From contig NZ_FZNS01000002.1 of NCBI RefSeq assembly GCF_900188255.1, positions 682,001-746,000 on the forward strand: DNA of 64,000 bases, given 5' to 3'. Position numbers and translations under genes: made by a program. Below the pieces are notes generated by a model. That model did not search any database and was not told the origin of the DNA. It saw nothing but the letters and a program-made list of their open reading frames with translations. The stretch is from Hymenobacter mucosus (lineage in GTDB: Bacteria > Bacteroidota > Bacteroidia > Cytophagales > Hymenobacteraceae). Position 1 is the first letter of the stretch. Each line of letters begins with the position of its first letter. Of the stretch, positions 57,338 through 64,000 are shown one piece after another.

Positions 57338-58750
57338 ATGAAACACCTGTTTACAGCAGTACTGGGGGCCATCTTACTGACAGGCGCTTGGGCAGCCTCT
57401 GCGCAAACGCTGCCAGTGCTGGGCACTTTTGCAGCCGGCTCTACCACCGTTACGGTTTCAGCCCTGACAACTAACCTGCAAGTGCCTTGGGAGCTTGTAT
57501 GGGGCCCCGACAACTTTATTTGGATGACGGAGCGGGGAGGCCGCATTAGCCGCGTCAACCCCACAACGGGCGCCGTTACGCCCCTTACTACGCTGGCAGA
57601 TGTGGTGACTAGCTCCGAAGGGGGCTTGCTTGGCATGGCTTTGCACCCCGACTTTACTACCTCGCCCTACGTGTATGTGGTGTACAATTACAACGATAAT
57701 GGCTATAAAGAAAAGCTTGTGCGCCTCACATACGCCAATGGCACGCTCAGCCAACCGCTTGTGCTGCTGGGCAATATTCCCGCAACCAGCACGCATAGCG
57801 GATCTCGCCTACTCATTCTCCCCGACCGCACCCTGCTCATGACCACGGGCGATGCCCAACAGCAGCCGGAAGCGCAAAACCGCGCTTCGCTCAACGGAAA
57901 GATTTTGCGTCTGAACCTGGATGGCACCATTCCGGCCGACAACCCCGTGGCCGGTAGCCCAGTGTATACGCTGGGGCACCGCAACCCGCAAGGGCTAGTG
58001 CGCAGCCCCAGTGGCCGCCTGTACAGCTCGGAACACGGCCCCAACAACGACGACGAGCTGAACCTGATTGAAGCCAACCGCAACTACGGCTGGCCTACGG
58101 TAGAAGGCCTCTGCAACCTGTCGGCCGAGCAAGCGTTTTGCAGCGCCAACAACGTGCGCGAGCCCCTGTCCGTTTGGACGCCCACCTTGGGTGTATCCGG
58201 CCTGGCCTACTATACTTCATCAGCTATTCCTGCCTGGCAGGGTAGTCTGCTGATGCTTTCACTTAAGGCTTCCCGGCTAACGCAACTCACGCTCACTGCC
58301 GCCGGGGATGCCGTTGCGGGCCCCGAGCAAACCTTCCTTACCACCTTTGGACGACTACGGGCCATCTGCGTCTCGCCGCAGGGGCGCGTGTACGTGGGCA
58401 CCAGCAATCAAGATGGCCGCGCTACCCCTGGCCCTACCGACGACCGAATTCTAGTGCTGGAAAACTTGGCCTTTGTACCTACTGCAACGGTAGCGCAAAA
58501 AACTATGCCGTTGCGCCTGTGGCCCAATCCAGCTCAGCACAGCGTAACGCTCCAACTACCCAAGGCACTCAGCAGAGTTGCCACGGCCGAACTCCGCGAT
58601 GCGCTAGGCCGGTTAGTGTACACCACCCAGATGGCAGTAGGTACTACCACCACTACCCTACCCCTCACCAACCTGCCAGCCGGCATCTACTCCACCCAAG
58701 TAGCCACCACCGACGGCCATTTTGTGCAGCGCGTAGTACTAGAACACTAA
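57338..58750 (+). CDS. PQQ-dependent sugar dehydrogenase-like protein with T9SS sorting domain
   Basis: A 470-residue secreted protein. Signal peptide MKHLFTAVLGAILLTGAWAASA, then a soluble aldose (Asd) dehydrogenase-type propeller: VPWELVWGPDNFIWMTERGG, SEGGLLGMALHPDF, VYVVYNYNDN, TSTHSGSRLLILPDRTLLMT, LGHRNPQGLVRSPSGRLYSS, EHGPNNDDELNLIEANRNYG and RLRAICVSPQGRVYVGTSNQ. The HGP and DDELN segments match the PQQ/Ca site of this family. The last 80 residues (LRLWPNPAQHSVTLQ, then NLPAGIYSTQVATTDG) are a type A sorting domain of the type IX secretion system, so the enzyme is released or fixed to the surface. A long-stem terminator follows. Confidence 0.92.
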   Translation: MKHLFTAVLGAILLTGAWAASAQTLPVLGTFAAGSTTVTVSALTTNLQVPWELVWGPDNFIWMTERGGRISRVNPTTGAVTPLTTLADVVTSSEGGLLGMALHPDFTTSPYVYVVYNYNDNGYKEKLVRLTYANGTLSQPLVLLGNIPATSTHSGSRLLILPDRTLLMTTGDAQQQPEAQNRASLNGKILRLNLDGTIPADNPVAGSPVYTLGHRNPQGLVRSPSGRLYSSEHGPNNDDELNLIEANRNYGWPTVEGLCNLSAEQAFCSANNVREPLSVWTPTLGVSGLAYYTSSAIPAWQGSLLMLSLKASRLTQLTLTAAGDAVAGPEQTFLTTFGRLRAICVSPQGRVYVGTSNQDGRATPGPTDDRILVLENLAFVPTATVAQKTMPLRLWPNPAQHSVTLQLPKALSRVATAELRDALGRLVYTTQMAVGTTTTTLPLTNLPAGIYSTQVATTDGHFVQRVVLEH

Positions 58751-58764
58751 TACCTACCGGCAAC

Positions 58765-58823
58765 GCGAGTTCACATAGAAAAGGGCCGCCCCAATGGAGC
58801 GGCCCTTTTCTATGTGAACTCGC
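58765..58823. terminator. Long bidirectional terminator between the sugar dehydrogenase and the CDF gene
   Basis: A perfect 25-bp stem (arms 58765-58789 and 58799-58823, core AGAAAAGGGCCGC) with a 9-base loop. Confidence 0.9.
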
Positions 58824-58835
58824 TCGCATTGGCTG

Positions 58836-59846
58836 CTAGCTGCTACCTACCTCCTCACTCACTAAGAGGTGACGCTCGTTCTTGACGGTGTTAGCCAGCG
58901 TCCAGGGGATTTCCTGGGCGAAGGGATGCTGCCGGACCGGGCACTCGGGCATGTGGCAGTGCGAGCACGCGGCATAGGTACAGGGGTCGGCGTGCACAAA
59001 CATTTCTACCTCTACTACTTCAAAATGCTCCCGCACAAACTCCTCAATGCGATGCACTTGGTTGTGGGTTTCTTCTAGGGTGAAGTAGTAGGGCATGGTC
59101 ACGTGGCAATCCACGTGCAAATCGGCACCGTAGCGCAGCACCCGCAGGTTGTGCACGTCAATCCACGCGGGCTGCCGGTGCGCTTGCAGCTCACCAATGA
59201 CCTGCTGCACCGTCGATACGTCCGACTCATCCATCAGGCCCGACACGGAGCGGCGAAGCATGCGGTACCCATTCACCACAATAAATACCCCCAGAAACAA
59301 TGCAGCCCCGGCGTCATACACGGGGTTATTGGTAAACACTACCAGTAGCAGCGCCAGACACGAAACTAAGGTACTAACCGAGTCTAGATAGAGATGCTGC
59401 CCGTCGCCCACCAGTGCTACTGAGTTGTGCCGGCGACCAGCCCGCACCAGCACAAAGCCTACCACCAAGTTGACTACGGCCGTAAAGGCAAGCAAGCCCA
59501 TACCCCAGTCGGGGCGCTCTACCGTGTGCGGGTGCATGAGGGCAGTAACTGCCGAACGGAAAATAAATACACCGGCCGACAAAATTAAAGCGCCTTCGAA
59601 GCCAATAGACAGATACTCAATCTTGCCGTGGCCGTATGGATGATTTTCGTCCTTAGGAAGGCTAGCCAGGTAAATGCTGTAGAGGGCGAACCCGCTGGTC
59701 ACAACGTTAATAATGGACTCTAGAGCATCCGTAAGCACGGCCTGGGAGCGTGTGAGCAGGTAGGCGTAAAACTTAATGCCAACCAGTATCACGCTAACCA
59801 CTAGGGAAAGCAGGCCGTAGCGAGTTTTGAGGGGAGGTGAAAACAT
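58836..59846 (-). CDS. Cation diffusion facilitator with Cys-rich tail
   Basis: A 336-residue inner-membrane divalent metal exporter. Six helices are seen, from LLSLVVSVILVGIKFYAYLL to LALLLVVFTNNPVYDAGAAL. Site residues include D40 in VLTDALESIINV and the HxxxD of DGQHLYLDSVS; the second position of the TM2 pair is Ser instead of Asp. The cytoplasmic ferredoxin-like domain starts near QQVIGELQAHRQPAWIDVHN and has DLHVDCHVTM. It ends in an extra Cys/His cluster (CTYAACSHCHMPEC, spacing C-x4-C-x2-C-x4-C) not usual for the family. Start 59846 replaces an upstream in-frame codon. Divergent from mntH, sharing the operator region. Confidence 0.9.
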   Translation of the reverse strand: MFSPPLKTRYGLLSLVVSVILVGIKFYAYLLTRSQAVLTDALESIINVVTSGFALYSIYLASLPKDENHPYGHGKIEYLSIGFEGALILSAGVFIFRSAVTALMHPHTVERPDWGMGLLAFTAVVNLVVGFVLVRAGRRHNSVALVGDGQHLYLDSVSTLVSCLALLLVVFTNNPVYDAGAALFLGVFIVVNGYRMLRRSVSGLMDESDVSTVQQVIGELQAHRQPAWIDVHNLRVLRYGADLHVDCHVTMPYYFTLEETHNQVHRIEEFVREHFEVVEVEMFVHADPCTYAACSHCHMPECPVRQHPFAQEIPWTLANTVKNERHLLVSEEVGSS

Positions 59847-59871
59847 AGGGCCTAAACCGTGATGCGGGGGG

Positions 59872-59900
59872 CAAAATTCCAGTAAAAAACTGGCTTTCAA
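59872..59900 (-). promoter_or_regulatory. Candidate promoter of the CDF gene
   Basis: On the minus strand TTG (59900-59898), an 18-base spacer and GAATTTTG (59879-59872), one mismatch from TAnnTTTG. The ATG lies 26 bases further on. Confidence 0.45.
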
Positions 59901-59926
59901 CTATGGGGCCGAAACCTTTTACAACA

Positions 59927-59948
59927 AACGCAGTAGTTAAACTGCGTT
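59927..59948. promoter_or_regulatory. Inverted repeat between the CDF and mntH genes
   Basis: AACGCAGT and ACTGCGTT separated by six bases. It lies upstream of the CDF promoter and 10 bases from the DtxR/MntR-like box, so it may be a second operator. The regulator is unknown. Confidence 0.45.
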
Positions 59949-59957
59949 AAAAATAAA

Positions 59958-59973
59958 TTTAGACTAGCCTAAA
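59958..59973. promoter_or_regulatory. DtxR/MntR-like operator of mntH
   Basis: TTTAGACTAGCCTAAA is a 16-bp palindrome with one mismatched pair and close to the DtxR/IdeR box TTAGGCTAGCCTAA. It ends seven bases before the -7-like TACCTTGT at 59981 and covers the -33 region, where a bound repressor would block transcription. Confidence 0.75.
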
Positions 59974-60010
59974 ATCTGCGTACCTTGTGCATACTACTCC
60001 TACTGAATCA

Positions 60011-61390
60011 ATGCCTTCTGCTCTGAAATCACCTCCTTCTACTCCCGTATCGGAGGCCAACGCGCCTCCTCCTGCGGGCTGGCGTCGTGCTCGTACGGCG
60101 CCTTCGTTACAAGAAGTATTTGCATCCGTACGCGTGCCAGCACAGTCGGCTTCCTTTTGGCGCAAGCTGATGGCCTTCTGGGGCCCAGGGCTGATGGTGG
60201 CCGTGGGCTACATGGACCCTGGCAACTGGGCCACAGACCTTGAAGGCGGCTCGCGCTTTGGGTATACGCTACTTTCTGTCATTCTGATTTCCAACTTGTT
60301 CGCCATGCTACTCCAGCACCTGGCAGCCAAGCTGGGCATCGTGACGGGGCGCGACCTGGCCCAAGCTTGCCGCGACCATTACTCCAAGCCCGTTGGACGG
60401 GTGCTATGGTTGCTGTGCGAGGTAGCCATTGCAGCCTGCGACCTAGCTGAAGTCATCGGTTCAGCCATTGCCCTAAATCTACTGTTTGGGCTACCGCTTA
60501 CCTGGGGCGTAACCCTTACTATCCTAGATGTACTGGTGGTGCTATTATTCCAAAGCAAGGGCTTCCGGGTGCTGGAAAGTATTGTGGCGGGCCTTATTGT
60601 GGTCATCTTCGGGTGCTTTCTATACGAAATCATTGTGTCGAAGCCCGACTGGTTTGGTATTCTAGGTGGGCTAGTACCGCAGCCTGAAATCGTTACCACG
60701 CCCCGCATGCTGTACATTGCCATTGGCATTTTGGGGGCCACAGTGATGCCGCACAACCTGTACCTGCACTCCAGCATTGTGCAAACGCGCGCCATCGAGC
60801 AGACTGAGTCGGGTAAGCGTATGGCTATCAAGTTTGCTACCATCGACAGCACGGTAGCGCTGTTTCTGGCCTTCTTTGTGAATGCGGCTATTCTGGTAAC
60901 ATCAGCGGCGGCGTTTCACCAGAACGGGCACCACGATATAGCCGACATCAGCGACGCGCATAAGCTGTTGGCCCCCGTGCTGGGCGCCGGAGCTGCCTCT
61001 GCCGTGTTTGCCATTGCCCTGCTGGCTTCCGGTCAGAACTCTACCCTCACGGGCACTCTTGCCGGCCAGATCGTAATGGAAGGCTTCTTAGATCTTCACC
61101 TCAAGCCCTGGCTACGCCGACTCATTACCCGAGGTATTGCCGTAGTTCCAGCCTTTATAGTGGCGCTGAAATACGGAGAGCAGGGTACGGGCGAGTTGCT
61201 AGTGCTCAGCCAAGTAATCCTGTCTTTGCAGCTTAGCTTTGCCGTGGTGCCTTTGGTAGTATTCACTGGTAGTAAGGCAAAAATGGGAGTGTTCGTGAAC
61301 AAGCCATGGCTGCAAGCGGCGGCCTGGGTAGTGTCCGGCATCATCATCGTACTGAACCTGTATCTGCTGTACCAAACGTTTTTTGGCTAA
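60011..61390 (+). CDS. mntH: Nramp-family Mn/Fe transporter
   Basis: A 459-residue inner-membrane proton-coupled divalent metal importer. The family metal site is present: [15 protein letters not shown] with DPGN at residues 69-72, and [18 protein letters not shown] with the MPH motif. Also [18 protein letters not shown] and [20 protein letters not shown]. Eleven or so helices follow a 50-residue Pro/Ala-rich N-terminal extension. ATG 60011 is preferred over a GTG eight codons upstream. A DtxR/MntR-like box overlaps its promoter, so repression by Mn or Fe is likely. A terminator follows 2 bases after the stop. Confidence 0.95.
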   Translation: MPSALKSPPSTPVSEANAPPPAGWRRARTAPSLQEVFASVRVPAQSASFWRKLMAFWGPGLMVAVGYMDPGNWATDLEGGSRFGYTLLSVILISNLFAMLLQHLAAKLGIVTGRDLAQACRDHYSKPVGRVLWLLCEVAIAACDLAEVIGSAIALNLLFGLPLTWGVTLTILDVLVVLLFQSKGFRVLESIVAGLIVVIFGCFLYEIIVSKPDWFGILGGLVPQPEIVTTPRMLYIAIGILGATVMPHNLYLHSSIVQTRAIEQTESGKRMAIKFATIDSTVALFLAFFVNAAILVTSAAAFHQNGHHDIADISDAHKLLAPVLGAGAASAVFAIALLASGQNSTLTGTLAGQIVMEGFLDLHLKPWLRRLITRGIAVVPAFIVALKYGEQGTGELLVLSQVILSLQLSFAVVPLVVFTGSKAKMGVFVNKPWLQAAAWVVSGIIIVLNLYLLYQTFFG

Positions 61391-61392
61391 GT

Positions 61393-61427
61393 AAAAAGCG
61401 CCGTACCCAGCTGGGCGGCGCTTTTTT
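61393..61427 (+). terminator. Terminator of mntH
   Basis: An 11-bp stem AAAAAGCGCCG/CGGCGCTTTTT with T6, directly after the stop codon. Confidence 0.88.
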
Positions 61428-61523
61428 GTGGCTATGCTTTTAGATGAGGCTAAATATTTTTTTCTCCTCGTTTAAATCCTCTCTGCTTCTGTCCTCCGTC
61501 TTCCACCCCAAATCCAATTATCC

Positions 61524-64000
61524 ATGAGGCTCACGTACTGTATTGCAGTGATATGTATGCTGGTTCTGAGAAGTCTAGTTGTCTCGGCACAAGTAGCGGC
61601 AACGGGTAGTATTCGGGGGCAAGTGCTGGCCGATGGCAAGCCGTTAGAGTTAGCGACGGTGGCTCTACCGGGCACCGCCCTCGGAACGGCCACGACGGCA
61701 CAAGGCTATTTCGAGTTGCGGGAAGTGCCCGCCGGTACACACGAGCTAGTGTTTTCCAGCATGGGGTACCAAGCTCAGCGGCAACGCGTGGCCGTACGAG
61801 CCGGGCAGGCCACGGAAATCAACGCCCGCCTAGTGGCTACCCCTGCCGCTCTGAGCGAAGTAGTGGTTACGGGCGTGTCGCGGGCGACAGAAATCCGGCG
61901 CAGCCCCGTGCCCATTGCCGTCCTCACGCGCCGCGAAGTGAACCTCAACAGCACTGGCAACGTGATTGACGCGGCGGTGAAAGGTGTACCGGGCCTTAGT
62001 GCCGTTACCACGGGCCCCAATATTTCCAAGCCTTTCATTCGGGGGCTGGGCTACAACCGCGTACTCACTCTCTACAACGGCCTGCGCCAAGAAGGGCAGC
62101 AGTGGGGCGATGAGCACGGCATTGAAATCGACCAATACGACATCGACCGGATTGAGGTGGTGAAGGGACCGGCTAGCCTGATGTACGGTTCTGATGCGGT
62201 GGCGGGAGTTATAAACATGTTGCCGCGCCTGTCCTCGGAGGCCGACGGCCACGTGCACGGCGATGCGCTGATGGAGTACCAAACCAATAACCACTTACTA
62301 GGGACCTCCGTGGGCCTGCGCTATGCGCACAATGGCTGGCAGTACGGGGCCCGCGGCTCCTACCGCTTGGCGCAAGCCTACCGCAATGCCTTGGAAGGCC
62401 GGGTGTACGGCACCGCCTTCCGGGAGCTACATGCCACGGCCACAGTTGGGGTAGAAAAGCGGTGGGGGTCTACACAACTTACTGCCACCCTCTACGACAA
62501 CCTCCAGGAAATACCCGACGGCAGCCGCGACTCCTTAAGCCGGCGCTTTACCCGGCAGGTAGCCGAAGGCGACCAGGATGACCTAAAGAACCGGCCGCTG
62601 GTTTCGGCCCCCGACTTGGCTATGTACCGCATCAATCCGTTGCATCAGCACATCCAACACTACCGCCTCCTAAGCCGCACGCGCTGGCATTTAGGGAATG
62701 GGGAGTTGCACACGCTGTTTGGCATTCAGCACAACCTACGCCGGGAGTACAACCACCCGCTGGCACCGCAGCAAGCGGGCCTGGCAGTAGCCCTGAACAC
62801 CTATACCTACGACGTGCGCTACGCCGCGCCCACGTGGCTGGGCCTGGAAACTACCGTGGGCTTGAATGGAATGTATCAAACCAATACAAACCGCGACGCC
62901 ACCGATTTCCCTATCCCCAACTACTCCTTATTTGACGTGGGTGGTTATGTGTTCCTGAAAAAGACGTTTGGCAAGTTGGACCTCTCGGGAGGAGTGCGGT
63001 ACGACACCCGGGTGCTACGCTGGCCCGATTTCTACGTGCGCCTCGACTCCACCACGGGCTGGGCCCAACAGGTGGCGACTAGCACAGGAGCCGACCCGCA
63101 GTTCGCCGCCTTCCGCACCACGTACCGCGGCATCTCCGCCAGCGTGGGCGCTACCTACAACCTTTCTGAGCGTCTGCTGCTGCGCGCCAACGTAGCCCGC
63201 GGCTACCGGGCCCCCAACATCACGGAAGTGGGCTCCAATGGCCTGGACCCCGGCGCCCACATTGTGTACCTCGGCAACCGCACGTTTGGGCCTGAGTTCG
63301 GCTTGCAGGAAGACCTAGGCCTTAGCGCTTACCTTCCCGATGCGGAAGTAAGCGTCAGTGGTTTCCTCAACAACATCGACAATTACATCTACCAAGCCCG
63401 CCTCACCGGCCCCGATGGGCAGCCCGTGGTAGTGGTGCCCGGCAATGCTACCTACCAATACCAGCAGGGGCGCGCCCAGCTCTACGGGGCCGAAGTCACC
63501 GTAAATCTGCACCCGCGCGCTTGGCCCGCGTTGGCGTTCAACAATAGCTTGGCCTACGTAACGGGGGTAAATAAGGAAGCAGCCCTGCTGGAAGCAAACG
63601 GCGCAGCCGCCAAGTACCTGCCTCTGATTCCGCCCTTACATACCCGCTCCGAAGTGCGCCTGACCAGCCAACGCAGGTGGCGCCGCTTCACCCAGCCTTA
63701 CGTGCGGGCCGTGCTCGACTACCATGCTCCGCAAAACCGGTTTTACGCCGTAGACAATACCGAAACTCGCACCGCAGGATACGCGTTGCTGGGCTTAGGT
63801 ACGGGGGTAGGACTAGTGAAAGGCCCCAGCCAGCGCGAGTGGCTACAACTTTTTTTGCAGCTCGATAACGCCTTCAACACCACCTACCAATCTCACCTTA
63901 ACCGGCTGAAATACTTTGAGTACTACGCCAGCTCTCCTACTGGGCGGCGAGGCATTTACAACCAAGGGCGCAACTTCAACGCAAAAATCAACCTACTGTT
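61524..64000 (+). CDS. TonB-dependent receptor with carboxypeptidase-like N-domain, 3' end missing
   Basis: An open frame of 825 codons that runs off the window, probably only a few residues short of its end because the last residues (GIYNQGRNFNAKINLLF) look like the terminal barrel strand. It has a signal sequence (LVLRSLVVSAQ), a carboxypeptidase-regulatory-like domain (GSIRGQVLADGKPLELATVA), TonB-box-like SEVVVTGVSRATEIRRSPVP, the plug (GPNISKPFIRGLGYNRVLTL, DRIEVVKGPASLMYGSDAVA) and a barrel with VARGYRAPNITEVGS. This plug type is common in FecA/CirA- and ZnuD-like metal or siderophore receptors. Its position after mntH suggests metal uptake, but a terminator lies between and no operator is seen. 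Confidence 0.9.
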   Translation, partial: MRLTYCIAVICMLVLRSLVVSAQVAATGSIRGQVLADGKPLELATVALPGTALGTATTAQGYFELREVPAGTHELVFSSMGYQAQRQRVAVRAGQATEINARLVATPAALSEVVVTGVSRATEIRRSPVPIAVLTRREVNLNSTGNVIDAAVKGVPGLSAVTTGPNISKPFIRGLGYNRVLTLYNGLRQEGQQWGDEHGIEIDQYDIDRIEVVKGPASLMYGSDAVAGVINMLPRLSSEADGHVHGDALMEYQTNNHLLGTSVGLRYAHNGWQYGARGSYRLAQAYRNALEGRVYGTAFRELHATATVGVEKRWGSTQLTATLYDNLQEIPDGSRDSLSRRFTRQVAEGDQDDLKNRPLVSAPDLAMYRINPLHQHIQHYRLLSRTRWHLGNGELHTLFGIQHNLRREYNHPLAPQQAGLAVALNTYTYDVRYAAPTWLGLETTVGLNGMYQTNTNRDATDFPIPNYSLFDVGGYVFLKKTFGKLDLSGGVRYDTRVLRWPDFYVRLDSTTGWAQQVATSTGADPQFAAFRTTYRGISASVGATYNLSERLLLRANVARGYRAPNITEVGSNGLDPGAHIVYLGNRTFGPEFGLQEDLGLSAYLPDAEVSVSGFLNNIDNYIYQARLTGPDGQPVVVVPGNATYQYQQGRAQLYGAEVTVNLHPRAWPALAFNNSLAYVTGVNKEAALLEANGAAAKYLPLIPPLHTRSEVRLTSQRRWRRFTQPYVRAVLDYHAPQNRFYAVDNTETRTAGYALLGLGTGVGLVKGPSQREWLQLFLQLDNAFNTTYQSHLNRLKYFEYYASSPTGRRGIYNQGRNFNAKINLL

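Overview
The window looks like a stretch of ordinary chromosome from a Bacteroidota bacterium, most likely a pigmented aerobic Cytophagales such as Hymenobacter (lineage inferred). The signs are: a Bacteroidota-type -7 promoter box (TAnnTTTG) before many genes, almost no Shine-Dalgarno sites, many lipoproteins, several TonB-dependent receptors with carboxypeptidase-regulatory-like N-terminal domains, LytS/LytTR two-component pairs, a type IX secretion sorting tail, and a GC content I judge to be in the mid-to-upper 50s. I see no transposase, phage gene, CRISPR array or rRNA. One tRNA gene, Gly(CCC), is present.

Layout. 1-4.7 kb: end of a luciferase-like oxidoreductase, ahcY, a DUF4397 lipoprotein, a small secreted protein and a THUMP-like methyltransferase. 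4.7-9 kb: alkyladenine glycosylase, then a cobalamin riboswitch leading a BtuB-like receptor and a BtuG-like beta-propeller lipoprotein, which together form a B12 capture unit. 9-15.6 kb: a small lipoprotein, a membrane protein translationally coupled to an HMA-AraC regulator, a B12-binding radical SAM protein, a degenerate hydrolase-like lipoprotein, a GNAT enzyme, a broken NAD(P)-binding gene and the tRNA. 15.8-22.7 kb: a Thr-rich secreted protein, uvrB, two small lipoproteins, an ECF sigma factor overlapping an envelope-spanning partner, and wrbA. 22.7-34.5 kb: two paralogous modules of histidine kinase, LytTR regulator and outer-membrane receptor, with an ABC exporter between them. 34.5-43.1 kb: aroE, DedA, a spermidine synthase-like protein, TraB/GumN, a sugar dehydrogenase-like lipoprotein, phosphosulfolactate synthase, a TPR protein and an epimerase. 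43.2-47.4 kb: a wza-wzc-cpsB polysaccharide export operon. 47.6-51.9 kb: acyl-CoA dehydrogenase, rpsU, xerC, hpf and metK. 52-58.8 kb: a multi-pass membrane protein, an S9 peptidase, an HD hydrolase, a GNAT enzyme and a T9SS-exported sugar dehydrogenase. 58.8-64 kb: divergent CDF and Nramp metal transporters sharing a DtxR/MntR-like operator, then a TonB receptor cut by the window edge.

The most unusual signals are these. An 18-bp inverted repeat encloses a complete promoter (TTG-N18-TACGTTTG) between the second kinase and its receptor at 31.8 kb, a layout expected of a phase-variable switch. A DtxR/MntR-like box lies between the CDF and Nramp genes. An NAD(P)-binding gene has a visible internal deletion. 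Several convergent gene pairs share bidirectional terminators with perfect stems of 25-35 bp. Many gene starts were moved inward from the longest open frame, because the -7 boxes or signal peptides show that the upstream part is not translated.
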